From an uncultured Candidatus Melainabacteria bacterium (lineage in GTDB: Bacteria > Cyanobacteriota > Vampirovibrionia > Gastranaerophilales > Gastranaerophilaceae): DNA of 64,000 nt. Under the pieces are notes generated by a model. The model saw nothing but the letters and a program-made list of their open reading frames with translations, was not told where the DNA came from and did not search any database. Where the stretch lies: the NCBI GenBank assembly GCA_934693165.1, contig CAKUUX010000009.1, forward strand, positions 23,800 through 87,799, written 5' to 3'. Below are positions 44,003 through 52,532 of the stretch, in pieces (within the stretch, counting starts at the first letter, position 1; each line of letters opens with the position of its first letter). Both the position numbers and the translations under genes were made by a program.

Positions 44003-44178
44003 GTATTCATCATGGTTTCGGGCATATTGTTACAAAATTTTACAATTTTTGCAATATTTCTTAACACTTTGCACCTTATAGTCAAAACATGCTCTACATC
44101 ATGTTTTCACATGTATTTTATATAATATTCTATATTTACATTTTTGTAAAGAAATGTTAAAATACATGATATAAAAAA

Positions 44179-44211
44179 GGCAATTTTTTAACATTTGAAT
44201 TGTTTATATAA
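44179..44211 (+). promoter_or_regulatory. GGCAATTT-N16-TTTATATAA motif, site A
   Basis: GGCAATTT starts at 44179 and TTTATATAA at 44203, offset 24, followed by ACATAAGAGAGG, which doubles as the ribosome site of the 56-aa ORF starting at 44232. Confidence 0.7.
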
Positions 44212-44231
44212 ACATAAGAGAGGATTTAAGT

Positions 44232-44402
44232 ATGAACAACAATGTAATTGAATTAAACTTTAAAAAAGCAACTGAAACAACTGATGTAGTTAAAGAGGTT
44301 AATAAAACTGTTGTTCAAACAAATCCTATTTACAAAAAAATGTTAGCTTTCCACAATGCTAAGATTGGTGACAAACTAACAATTTCTGATTTATTACGTT
44401 AA
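44232..44402 (+). CDS. Small protein, 56 aa, motif-driven, unknown
   Basis: A 56-aa ORF (MNNNVIELNFKKATE..., ending KIGDKLTISDLLR). GAGAGGA lies 8 bases upstream of the ATG and the promoter-like site A directly before that. The stop is 10 bases before the next gene. It is soluble, charged, and not recognised. The combination of a good ribosome site, site A and tight spacing argues that it is real. Confidence 0.65.
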   Translation: MNNNVIELNFKKATETTDVVKEVNKTVVQTNPIYKKMLAFHNAKIGDKLTISDLLR

Positions 44403-44412
44403 TATTTAATAT

Positions 44413-44919
44413 ATGTATAATATCAAAAATAGCATATTTTTGAGTCTTGATAAAACTCAAAAATCAGCGTTATGCAACTTCTTGAGGGCTTTAGTTAAAA
44501 AAAGTCCTTCTTTGAGTGTCTATGATATTTTTGATAAATTTATCGAAGATGAGCAATATTACTTTGATGTAGGAAATCCTCATTTTGAATTTTTGAAAGA
44601 ATTACTTGGAGATGATGAATTTCGCACTGAAACAATAAAGTATCTTCAAGAATGTAAAAACTACTATAATTACAAAGAAAAACAAAAACCTTTAATTGAA
44701 AAGCAAAAAGCATTTGAAAAAGAAAAACGTAAATTTTTACAAGAAGTTAAAATGGGAAAAGAAAAACCTACAAAAAAACAACTTTATTATTATGAGCGTT
44801 TGTGCAAAAAATATAATATAGAAATGAAAGACACTAATGAGCTTTCAAAATTAGATTTAAGAAATATGATAAGCGAGATAATTGATGAGCATTCAAGAGA
44901 TAGCGAACCTTTTAATTGA
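44413..44919 (+). CDS. Hypothetical helical protein upstream of prmC
   Basis: A 168-aa charged, mostly helical protein. The first 95 residues look globular (LSLDKTQKSALCNFLRALVKK). A Lys/Glu-rich coiled coil follows at about 95-125, then a short C-terminal helical unit (KPTKKQLYYYERLCKKYNIE...LSKLDLRNMISEII) resembling small SAP-like or antirepressor tails. I do not recognise the family. It overlaps prmC by 35 bases and so is co-translated with it. Confidence 0.7.
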   Translation: MYNIKNSIFLSLDKTQKSALCNFLRALVKKSPSLSVYDIFDKFIEDEQYYFDVGNPHFEFLKELLGDDEFRTETIKYLQECKNYYNYKEKQKPLIEKQKAFEKEKRKFLQEVKMGKEKPTKKQLYYYERLCKKYNIEMKDTNELSKLDLRNMISEIIDEHSRDSEPFN

Positions 44920-45715
44920 TGCAGGTATTGAAAAAAATGAAGCCAATGCAGAAGTTAAATTATTACTAGAACATTTTTGCAATTTTAAAACAATTGATAT
45001 TCTTTTTGGCAAAAAATTGGATACATCAAAGTTAAATTTGGTAAAAGAAAAAGTTTTAGAACGAATTAGAACAGGAAATCCCGTTCAATACATAATTGGA
45101 TTTGCCGATTTTATGGGTGAAAAATTTATAGTTAATAAAAATGTTTTAATACCTCGTGATGAAACCGAAATTTTGGTAACTAAAGCTATCGAAATTGCAC
45201 TCAAAACAAATTCTAAAAAAATCTTAGATATAGGCACTGGAAGTGGCTGTATTGCATGTTCTATTGCAAAAGCTATAGATGGATTGATTTTAGGAATAGA
45301 CGTCTCTAAAGAAGCGCTAGATGTCGCTAATAAAAATGCAGAAAGATTAATTCTTAATAAAAGAGTATCTTTTAAAGAGTCTGACTTATTTTCAAACCTT
45401 GAAGGTGAAAAATTTGATATTATTGTGTCAAATCCACCATATATTCCACCACAAGAAAAAGCTAATATTCAAAAAGAAGTTTTGAAAGAACCTGATTTAG
45501 CCTTATATACAAAAGATAATAAAGGTTTAGAGTTTTATGAAAAAATTACACAATTAGCTCCAAAATATCTGAATAAAAATGGATATATTTTGTTTGAAAT
45601 CGGCATTGGACAAAGCGAAGACGTTAAAAATCTTCTTTTGAAAAATGGATTTAAAAATATACAGATAGAAAAAGATTTGGCAAATATTGATAGAGTTGTG
45701 ATTGCTCAAATTTAA
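44885..45715 (+). CDS. prmC: Release factor glutamine methyltransferase
   Basis: A 276-aa SAM-dependent enzyme that methylates the GGQ glutamine of release factors. It has an N-terminal helical domain, then VLIPRDETEILV, the SAM site ILDIGTGSGCIACSIA (about 113-128), and the catalytic NPPYIPP (about 184-190). The ATG at 44885 is chosen over the in-frame TTG just before it. prfA, its common neighbour, is absent here. Confidence 0.93.
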   Translation: MSIQEIANLLIDAGIEKNEANAEVKLLLEHFCNFKTIDILFGKKLDTSKLNLVKEKVLERIRTGNPVQYIIGFADFMGEKFIVNKNVLIPRDETEILVTKAIEIALKTNSKKILDIGTGSGCIACSIAKAIDGLILGIDVSKEALDVANKNAERLILNKRVSFKESDLFSNLEGEKFDIIVSNPPYIPPQEKANIQKEVLKEPDLALYTKDNKGLEFYEKITQLAPKYLNKNGYILFEIGIGQSEDVKNLLLKNGFKNIQIEKDLANIDRVVIAQI

Positions 45716-45730
45716 AATTATAGAAATTTA

Positions 45731-45766
45731 AAAATATGGCAAAACAAAAAGTTTTGCCATATTTTT
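45731..45766. terminator. Bidirectional terminator after prmC
   Basis: Stem AATATGGCAAAAC / GTTTTGCCATATT with loop AAAAA and T5 tail; also faces the convergent response-regulator gene. Confidence 0.88.
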
Positions 45767-45777
45767 AAATAAAAACT

Positions 45778-46449
45778 TTACACCAATCCCTCTTTCAAAG
45801 CTTTTACTGCTGCCTGCGTTCTATCATCAACTACAAGTTTTTGTATAACATTACAAACGTGTGCCTTTGCAGTATGCTCACTTATCGTTAAAAGTTGCGC
45901 AATTTCGTGATTAGATTTACCATCAACAATTAGTTTTAGAACTTCATACTCTCTTTGTGTTAAATTTGAATGTTGTTCTCTAAAAGCTGCTCTTGTCATT
46001 TGACGTTGAGGAATAATTGCACCACTGTTCTTATCCCTCAAAATAGGTACAGCTTGTGGGTCAATCCACATTGCGCCCTCTTTAATGCTTCTAATTATCA
46101 TCATTAAAATATCTGTGTTTATATCCTTTAAAACATAAGCACTTGCACCAGCAGAAAGTGAATTAAAAATTTCTTTTTCAGATAAATGACTTGTTAAAAC
46201 TACAACTTTAATCTTACTGTTATACTCTAAAACCTTTTTGGTAAGTTCAATTCCTGACATATCAGGTAAACCAATATCCATTAAAACAATATCAATTTGC
46301 ATTGTTTTAATAATATCCATAGTGTCTTTCGCATTCTCTGCTTCTGCAACAATTTTCAAATCATTATATCCGTCAAACAAGGATTTTAAACCGACTCTCA
46401 TTAATTTATGGTCTTCTACCATTAAAATTCTTACTGGTAAGCTTGTCAT
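45778..46449 (-). CDS. NarL/LuxR-family response regulator
   Basis: A 223-aa two-component regulator. The receiver has the acidic pair Glu12-Asp13, phosphoacceptor Asp58 (VLMDIG), Thr in VVLTSH and Lys in YVLKD. The LuxR-type HTH is at about 160-223 (LTQREYEVLKLIVDGKSNHEIAQLL). GGGGGAA lies about 8 bases before the ATG. No histidine kinase is next to it, so it is an orphan here. It sits amid the motif-driven genes and could regulate them, but nothing in the sequence shows that. Confidence 0.92.
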   Translation of the reverse strand: MTSLPVRILMVEDHKLMRVGLKSLFDGYNDLKIVAEAENAKDTMDIIKTMQIDIVLMDIGLPDMSGIELTKKVLEYNSKIKVVVLTSHLSEKEIFNSLSAGASAYVLKDINTDILMMIIRSIKEGAMWIDPQAVPILRDKNSGAIIPQRQMTRAAFREQHSNLTQREYEVLKLIVDGKSNHEIAQLLTISEHTAKAHVCNVIQKLVVDDRTQAAVKALKEGLV

Positions 46450-46500
46450 GATAAATTCCCCCTACTTTCTCCGTATTTTAATAATATATTTTTTTAAATA

Positions 46501-46552
46501 AAAAAAAATCCGAAAGAATGAAACATAAAGGGTCATTATTTTTCGGATTTTT
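46501..46552. terminator. Long-stem terminator between regulator and 450-aa gene
   Basis: AAATCCGAAA-x-AATGA pairs with TCATT-x-TTTTTCGGATTT across a loop of about 11 bases, with A8 and T5 flanks. On the minus strand it ends the 450-aa gene. Confidence 0.75.
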
Positions 46553-46574
46553 ATACTATCTAAAATCTAATTTA

Positions 46575-47927
46575 TTATTTAAGTAAAGTGTTTGAAACTT
46601 TATCCATAAATGCTGCTGAATTTTTTAAAGCTGCTTGAGCTCTAGCAGAATCTTGAGCTAATTTAGAAGTTTGAGGATTAGTTACAACAGTTTGTTGAGG
46701 TTGAACTTGAGCTTGAGGTTGTTGAGCAACAACAGATTCATTATCTTCTAAAGATTTTGCAACTTGTGCAAGTTGTTCTCTGTTTAACATTTGAGATGGT
46801 TGTTGACTCATGATTAAATTTCTGCAAGCTTCTTGAACTAATTTGTAGTCTTCAGTTTCTGTTCCCTCAGCTTCCATTCTTTGGTTTGCTGCTTCTAATA
46901 AAGTTTGTAAAACTTCTTCATCATTTTGTGCCATTTCAGCAATTGCATTTGTTTCTTCTTCTTTAGCTTTATCCAATTCAGATTTACCAACTAATTTTCT
47001 TGAAGCATTAGAAGTTAAACCTTGAACAATTGAACCACCAATATATGAACAAGCTTTATCTGCAAATACACCAACTAATGCACCTAGTTTAGTATTACCT
47101 GTTGCAGCTTTAATAATGCTACCAACTTTTGAACCTAAAACAGAACCTGCTACCCAACCTGCTACTGATGAAAGTGTTGTAATAGCTGATTTACCTAATT
47201 GTTTAAAACCTCTTTTTGCACCTAATTTTTTGAATGTAGGAACAACATTAAATGCAGTTTCCATACCACCTTCAACAACTAACATAAATGTACCAGCTTC
47301 ATTTCTATAAGCATCTAAACATTTTGAGAATGTTGGTGATTTAACTGCTAATTTATTTAAGCCATTGTTTACAGCTGTAATACCTAAAGCATTTTTAATA
47401 CCATTAAAAATACCACCAGTTTTTGCAGCTTCTGCATAATCTAAAGCTCTTGCTTCAACTAATTTTTGATTTGCTTTTTTCAATAAATTTTTAGCATTAC
47501 CAGTTGAACCTGTTACACCTTTTGCATAATTTTGAGCTTGTTTATATAAATCTTGAGTTTGTTTTGATAGTGTTTTTGTATATTCTTCTACTGGAATATT
47601 TGATAAAACGTTTTGTGCATCAACATTTCTTAAAACACCTTTAATGCCAGAATTTTTTAAAATATTATTTGTTGATTTAGCATCTTTTACAACTTCTTTA
47701 AACGCATTTTTGTAGTTGCCTTTGTTTGTTTTTAACCATTGGTAACCATCAAATGCAGACATTGTCAAAGGATATGACATTAAATTCATTGGGTCTAAAC
47801 CGTCAGTGATTTTTTCTTCTTTAGGTTTAACTTGCAAACCATTAGCATATCTTGCTAGGATTTGTAAGTCCTTTTGAGGGTATCTATATGATTTTGAACC
47901 TAAACCTTGTACCAATTTAACCACCAA
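46575..47927 (-). CDS. Glycine-rich amphipathic protein, 450 aa, unknown function
   Basis: Not recognised. An N-terminal basic region (LVQGLGSKSYRYPQKDLQILARYANGL) precedes a helical middle. Residues about 243-305 are Gly/Ala-rich and hydrophobic (SSVAGWVAGSVLGSKVGSII, LGALVGVFADKACSYIGGS), like a glycine-zipper membrane-inserting segment. A Gln-rich linker (about 390-420) and a short helical tail end it. No signal peptide. There is no ATG near the start: TTG at 47927, or GTG at 47924, has TAAGG 8 bases upstream. Site F lies directly before. Glycine-zipper segments are known in pore-forming and effector proteins, so a secreted role is a hypothesis only. Confidence 0.7.
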   Translation of the reverse strand: MVVKLVQGLGSKSYRYPQKDLQILARYANGLQVKPKEEKITDGLDPMNLMSYPLTMSAFDGYQWLKTNKGNYKNAFKEVVKDAKSTNNILKNSGIKGVLRNVDAQNVLSNIPVEEYTKTLSKQTQDLYKQAQNYAKGVTGSTGNAKNLLKKANQKLVEARALDYAEAAKTGGIFNGIKNALGITAVNNGLNKLAVKSPTFSKCLDAYRNEAGTFMLVVEGGMETAFNVVPTFKKLGAKRGFKQLGKSAITTLSSVAGWVAGSVLGSKVGSIIKAATGNTKLGALVGVFADKACSYIGGSIVQGLTSNASRKLVGKSELDKAKEEETNAIAEMAQNDEEVLQTLLEAANQRMEAEGTETEDYKLVQEACRNLIMSQQPSQMLNREQLAQVAKSLEDNESVVAQQPQAQVQPQQTVVTNPQTSKLAQDSARAQAALKNSAAFMDKVSNTLLK

Positions 47928-47943
47928 TTAATAAACCTTACTC

Positions 47944-47976
47944 TTATATAAAAACTTTTTTCACATGGAAATTGCC
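47944..47976 (-). promoter_or_regulatory. GGCAATTT-N16-TTTATATAA motif, site F
   Basis: On the minus strand GGCAATTT starts at 47976 and TTTATATAA at 47952, offset 24, followed by GAGTAAGG, which is also the ribosome site of the TTG-started 450-aa gene. A leader of about 10 bases is implied. Confidence 0.7.
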
Positions 47977-48032
47977 TATTTTCCATGGTTTTGAGAGTTT
48001 TTATTAACTTATGTAACAAAAATTAGCTTTGC

Positions 48033-48065
48033 TGAAATTTTAAATTTCCAAAATTGTTTATAGAG
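48033..48065 (+). promoter_or_regulatory. Motif copy, site I (TGAAATTT / TTTATAGAG)
   Basis: TGAAATTT at 48033 and TTTATAGAG at 48057, offset 24, followed by GAGTAGAGAG; 32 bases before the 56-aa ORF at 48097. It is divergent from site F, about 57 bases away. Confidence 0.55.
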
Positions 48066-48096
48066 GAGTAGAGAGTAAAATGTGAGGAGTTTAGAC

Positions 48097-48267
48097 ATGC
48101 CTGTCGGAAACATGAAAATTGATCCGTTGCAACAACAAATGGAAATGGTTATTAGTAATTCGAAACCTAAAACTGACGAAGAAAAGGCTGAAGACAGATC
48201 GGACATGCTATTTTCTTACATGAATATGATTGCTTTCAACAATAAAGTAGATTTGAAATTAAATTAA
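48097..48267 (+). CDS. Small protein, 56 aa, motif-driven, unknown
   Basis: A 56-aa acidic ORF (MPVGNMKIDPLQQQMEMV...) with TGAGGAG 8 bases before the ATG. An in-frame GTG five codons upstream is less likely. Site I lies before it and a terminator after it. It ends SYMNMIAFNNKVDLKLN. It is not similar in sequence to the 56-aa protein at 44232, though of equal length and the same promoter class. Divergent from the 450-aa gene. Confidence 0.6.
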   Translation: MPVGNMKIDPLQQQMEMVISNSKPKTDEEKAEDRSDMLFSYMNMIAFNNKVDLKLN

Positions 48268-48344
48268 AAAACACACACTAACTAAACACTTACTCACACA
48301 CACTTTTAGACATTAATTACCTTAAATGAAAGTTTTAATGTAAA

Positions 48345-48376
48345 GCCTGATTTATTTACAAATCGGGTTTTTTTTT
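48345..48376 (+). terminator. Intrinsic terminator after the 56-aa gene
   Basis: Stem CCTGATT / AATCGGG (one G-U pair) with loop TATTTACA and a run of ten T. Confidence 0.75.
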
Positions 48377-48412
48377 GTAGAATATCTACATAAACAACGA
48401 GGACATAAAAAT

Positions 48413-49099
48413 ATGAAATTATGTGTTTACTTTGGAACATTTAACCCTATCCACAATGCACACTTAGCAGTCGCTAATTTTGTGAGAACAAATTACGATT
48501 TTGACGTAATTTTGTTTGTGCCTGCATACAAACCACCTCACAAAGATATTGATGATGAATTAGCTCACCATAGACTTAATATGGTTAAATTGGCTATTTC
48601 TGGTGAAAGTTTATTTAGTTTTAGCAATATTGAATACAGTAACGTAAGATATTCATATACATACCTTACAATTCAAGAATTATACAAACGTTATACAGGT
48701 ATCGAAGGTAAAATAAACTTTATTATTGGTTCAGATGCATTTAAAGAGTTTGAAACTTGGTACCAAGCTGAAGAATTGAAAAAATTAATCAAATTTATTG
48801 TATTCCCAAGACAAAAAGAATTTAGTCTTCACCAATTTGATTATTTAAAAGAAAGAGGTTATGATTTTGAAATAGCTCCTCTTCAATTCATTGATTTATC
48901 TTCAAGAGTTATTCGTTCAAGAATAAAAAAAGGTAAATCAGTACAAGGTTTATTACCACCTGCAGTAATTGATTATATCAATAAAAATGGCTTGTACAGA
49001 CCAAAACCTGAAGAGGATGAGGGTACAATCTTGTTAAATACTGTAAAAATTAACAACGAAAAAGATGATGAAAACGACAACAATAAACCAAAAACTTAA
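48413..49099 (+). CDS. nadD: Nicotinate-nucleotide adenylyltransferase
   Basis: Makes nicotinate adenine dinucleotide from NaMN and ATP. The 228-aa protein opens with GTFNPIHNAHL (8-18), the HxxH nucleotidyltransferase motif; VPAYKPPHK and IIGSDAF are substrate contacts and LSSRVIRSRI replaces the ISSTxIR motif. The C-terminal 25 residues are an acidic/Asn-rich extension. It overlaps yqeK by 35 bases, the usual nadD-yqeK pair, but rsfS does not follow. Confidence 0.92.
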   Translation: MKLCVYFGTFNPIHNAHLAVANFVRTNYDFDVILFVPAYKPPHKDIDDELAHHRLNMVKLAISGESLFSFSNIEYSNVRYSYTYLTIQELYKRYTGIEGKINFIIGSDAFKEFETWYQAEELKKLIKFIVFPRQKEFSLHQFDYLKERGYDFEIAPLQFIDLSSRVIRSRIKKGKSVQGLLPPAVIDYINKNGLYRPKPEEDEGTILLNTVKINNEKDDENDNNKPKT

Positions 49100-49661
49100 T
49101 CTCAATGAAATAAAAGATTGGTTAAAAGAAAATTTAAACGATGAAAGATATAGACACACTTTAGGTGTTGCAGATTGTGCTAAAGAATTAGCACTAAAAT
49201 TTGGAGTTAATCCTGATAAAGCATATTTAGCAGGACTTCTTCATGATTGTGCAAAATGTTTAGACAAAGAAACTTCTAAATCATTTTTTGATAAAGTCGA
49301 AATAACAGAAGAAGAAAAGATTAACTATAAGACATGGCATGCACCTATAGGCGCTTATTTTGCTAAAACTTTATTCCATATTGAAGATGAAGAAATTTTG
49401 TCAGCAATAAGATGGCATACTTTAGGAAAATTAAACATGTCACTTTTTGAAAAAATTATCTTTCTTGCAGATAAAATAGAAACCGAAACTCGTGACAAAG
49501 ATTGGTGCGAACTTAATAGAAAACTTTTAAAGGAAGAAAATGGTTTAGACAAAGCCCTTTTGAATTGCTATAATGCAACAATAAAAAGTCTTTGCGATAG
49601 AAATTTAAAAATCTGCAAACTTACAATTGATATTTATAATGAACTTCTTGACTTGGTATAA
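49065..49661 (+). CDS. yqeK: HD-domain hydrolase YqeK
   Basis: A 198-aa HD-superfamily enzyme. His31 (RHTLGV), His60-Asp61 (LLHDCAK) and the later HAPIGA and RWHTLG give the YqeK pattern. Family members hydrolyse diadenosine tetraphosphate symmetrically. The start is one of two consecutive ATGs (49065 or 49068) inside the nadD end. Confidence 0.9.
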   Translation: MMKTTTINQKLNLNEIKDWLKENLNDERYRHTLGVADCAKELALKFGVNPDKAYLAGLLHDCAKCLDKETSKSFFDKVEITEEEKINYKTWHAPIGAYFAKTLFHIEDEEILSAIRWHTLGKLNMSLFEKIIFLADKIETETRDKDWCELNRKLLKEENGLDKALLNCYNATIKSLCDRNLKICKLTIDIYNELLDLV

Positions 49662-49743
49662 AATTTCCTCATCAATATAGAGGTTGTTTGAATTATAAAT
49701 TTAAACTAAACTTCAAAATAATAACCAATTTTAGGAGCTTAGT

Positions 49744-52155
49744 ATGAACGTATCTTTTGATAAACATTCTTTAATTATAGACGGCAAAAGAGAGTTTATC
49801 AGAAGTGGTGCATTTCACTATTTCAGAACACCAAGCCCTGAACTTGCAAAAGACCGTTTCATGAAAATGAAAGCTGGTGGATATAACACTGTAGAAATTT
49901 ACTTTTGGTGGAAATATCATAGCGAAAAACAAGGTGAATATGATTTTACAGGTTTAAAGGATGTTGAAAAAGTTTTAGAAATGGCTCGTGAAGTTGGTTT
50001 ATACGTAATTTGTCGTCCAGGGCCTTTTATCAATAGCGAAGTTAGTGCTGGTGGATTTCCTCTTTGGTTACTAAAAGATAAGGATGTAATTCCTCGTAAC
50101 AGAATTGGCACAGAATATCATTACAGTGAGAAATATATGGAATACATTACTGAATGGTACGACCATATAATTCCTATAATAAATAAGTTTGATAATGTAA
50201 TCCTTTTCCAAATAGAAAATGAATACGCAAATGACGAAATGGACGAAACCTATATGCGTAAGCTTTATGATATGGCTCGTGAACGTGGTATAAAATGTCC
50301 GATTTACCACAATGATGCTGCACCATGGGGCTTATGGGCAGATGTAGTTGATATTTATGCATGTGATACTTATTTGTACATCAATCCTAACCAAGATTGG
50401 CGTAAGGATAATTTTTGCTTTGATACAATGGATAACCTCGAATGTGTTTTTGAATGCAAAGAAAATGCCCCTGCATTTATTGCAGAAATGCAGTCTGGAT
50501 GGTTTGATAAATGGGATGGTTCAGGTTACGAACACATAAGAAAAGAACTTTCTGACCAACACATAAACTTGGTTACTAAAACAGCTATATCTCAAGGTGT
50601 GACATTATTCAATCATTACATGTGTTGTGGTGGAACTTCTTGGGGTAATATTGCTTGTGATGAAGTTTATACAAGTTATGACTTTACAGCTCCAATCGAC
50701 GAATACGGAGTTTTAGAGGATAATTATTTTAAGGCTAAAGAAATAAACTATTTCTTAAAATCTTTTGGATTAACAAATACAGAAGCTGATGAAGATTTGG
50801 ATATAAATGAAGAATGTATTTATACAAAAGTTAGAAAAGACAACGAAAATAACTGCAAATGGTTATTTTTGCGTAATTTAAATGCAGAAGATAGAACACT
50901 AAATATTTTAGACAAATTCTCAACAACAATTAAATCTTATGATATGAAAATTTGTCCAATAAATCTAAAACTTTATGCGTGTGAAATTGAATTTTCGGAC
51001 ATAGAAATTTTCGCCCGTTTAAAAAATGATGAAAAAGAAACCATATTCTTGATTGCTGACGAAAAAAGTTCAATGTATCTTTCAAACGGAGATAAAATTT
51101 CTGGAAATAAAAAAGATTTTGATACTTTCAAATTTGAAAAAGACGGCAAATCAACAAGATTTGTATTCCTAACTCGTGAAACTACAAGAAAAACTTGGAT
51201 AACAGATAAAAGAGCAATATTTAATGCAGATTATGTTGCAAAAGATGACACGGTAGCATTAGAACATAGCGCCGAAATTGCTTATTATGACTTAAAACAC
51301 GGTTTTTCTAAAAAATATTTTAAAACCCGTCCACAAACAGACCATAAAAAAGTTTTAAAAGACCTTGAAGTATCCTTCTGCGCCCCAGAAATTGACACAG
51401 ATTATGATTATTCTTCTTGGCGAAAAATTAAAGGTGATAAATTTGACTCTTTATCATGTGATTTATCAGATGAATTTACCTTCTACAAAGGAAAAATTCC
51501 AAATTCAATAGAAGAAATAACATTGAGCGCTAGACACCTTTTTGCCGTTTATATCAACGGAAAAGAAATCTTAAGCAGAAACAGCTATAAAATTGAAAAA
51601 CTTCAACAAATACCAGAAACTATTCAAATACATCTTGATAAAAAGGTTTTGAACAAAGAGGAAAACGAATTAACAATTCTAGTAGAAAACCTTGGTTTTG
51701 ATAAAGGTTTTTCAGGAGAAACAAATCATCCACGAGGATTAGTAACATTTGAAACATCACCAAAGTATGATGTTGAATTTTACGTCAATGAAAAACTTTC
51801 TATAGAAAGAGGAGATTTAAGAGAATCTGATTCTCCTTATTTGGCAAAAATTTCAGCCAATTTTGATGTAACTTTTAGAGAGGACGAAGCTTTTTCCAAA
51901 TATTTGTACTTAAAAGATTTTCCGTACAGACGTGCAACAATCTTCTTAAACAGCGTAAAAATAGGTAGATACATTAAAAGAGCAAATGTTCAAGATAAAT
52001 TCTATTTGATAAATGCTTTCTTAAAAGAACATAACACAATAGATATCGTCGTATGGCAAAAAGCAAGAAACATCCATGGTTCATGGGACTTTAAAAACGA
52101 AATGAAAAATGTTATACTAGAAGTAGGAGATGTAAAAAGATTTCAATTATTTTAA
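49744..52155 (+). CDS. Beta-galactosidase, glycoside hydrolase family 35
   Basis: An 803-aa GH35 enzyme that removes terminal beta-galactose. The N-terminal TIM barrel shows GAFHYFRTP, NTVEIYFWWKYH, RPGPFINSE and QIENEY (156-161) with the acid/base Glu; AEMQSGWFDKWDG near 245 carries the nucleophile. C-terminal beta-sandwich domains follow (about 390-800). No signal peptide, so it is likely cytosolic and acts on imported oligosaccharides. TTTTAGGAG precedes the ATG. It is followed after 12 bases by a small beta protein. Confidence 0.93.
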   Translation: MNVSFDKHSLIIDGKREFIRSGAFHYFRTPSPELAKDRFMKMKAGGYNTVEIYFWWKYHSEKQGEYDFTGLKDVEKVLEMAREVGLYVICRPGPFINSEVSAGGFPLWLLKDKDVIPRNRIGTEYHYSEKYMEYITEWYDHIIPIINKFDNVILFQIENEYANDEMDETYMRKLYDMARERGIKCPIYHNDAAPWGLWADVVDIYACDTYLYINPNQDWRKDNFCFDTMDNLECVFECKENAPAFIAEMQSGWFDKWDGSGYEHIRKELSDQHINLVTKTAISQGVTLFNHYMCCGGTSWGNIACDEVYTSYDFTAPIDEYGVLEDNYFKAKEINYFLKSFGLTNTEADEDLDINEECIYTKVRKDNENNCKWLFLRNLNAEDRTLNILDKFSTTIKSYDMKICPINLKLYACEIEFSDIEIFARLKNDEKETIFLIADEKSSMYLSNGDKISGNKKDFDTFKFEKDGKSTRFVFLTRETTRKTWITDKRAIFNADYVAKDDTVALEHSAEIAYYDLKHGFSKKYFKTRPQTDHKKVLKDLEVSFCAPEIDTDYDYSSWRKIKGDKFDSLSCDLSDEFTFYKGKIPNSIEEITLSARHLFAVYINGKEILSRNSYKIEKLQQIPETIQIHLDKKVLNKEENELTILVENLGFDKGFSGETNHPRGLVTFETSPKYDVEFYVNEKLSIERGDLRESDSPYLAKISANFDVTFREDEAFSKYLYLKDFPYRRATIFLNSVKIGRYIKRANVQDKFYLINAFLKEHNTIDIVVWQKARNIHGSWDFKNEMKNVILEVGDVKRFQLF

Positions 52156-52167
52156 AGGAGTTTACCC

Positions 52168-52530
52168 GTGATTGTACCTGAGTTCTTGTTGCGAAAAATT
52201 TATCAAAAAGGCACACTTAAGAAAAATGATGATTGTGTTACTTTTGAATTAAAAAATATTTTAGGACCAGGGTTTATAAGTGGTTTTAATTACGTACAGA
52301 TTAATGATAAAAAATACACAGAAAATGACGTAATTTTCATCACTGATGGCAAAGAAATTAAAGGAACAGACGTTTCTGAAGTAAACCCTTTAAAATTTAG
52401 ACTTGCTCAAAAAGGCACAATAAAGATTGCCGACACAACTTGCTTACAAGAAGGTTCAAACAAAATCATAATCGAAATTATGAACCCAGAAGCAGGCAAA
52501 GTTGCCGTTAAATTTGAAGATACAGTCTAA
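52168..52530 (+). CDS. Small beta-rich protein downstream of GH35, unknown
   Basis: A 120-aa protein starting at GTG with AAAGGAG 9 bases upstream. The sequence is strand-rich (DDCVTFELKNILGPGFISGF..., KVAVKFEDTV). I recall similar short proteins under uninformative or probably wrong names; no function can be given. It is probably in one transcript with the beta-galactosidase gene. Confidence 0.75.
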   Translation: MIVPEFLLRKIYQKGTLKKNDDCVTFELKNILGPGFISGFNYVQINDKKYTENDVIFITDGKEIKGTDVSEVNPLKFRLAQKGTIKIADTTCLQEGSNKIIIEIMNPEAGKVAVKFEDTV

Positions 52531-52532
52531 AA

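Noticed and set aside
44093..44125. Another TTTATATAA at 44117, upstream of the 56-aa gene
   Set aside because: The sequence 24 bases before it (TCTACATC) does not match the first box, so it is not counted as a motif copy.
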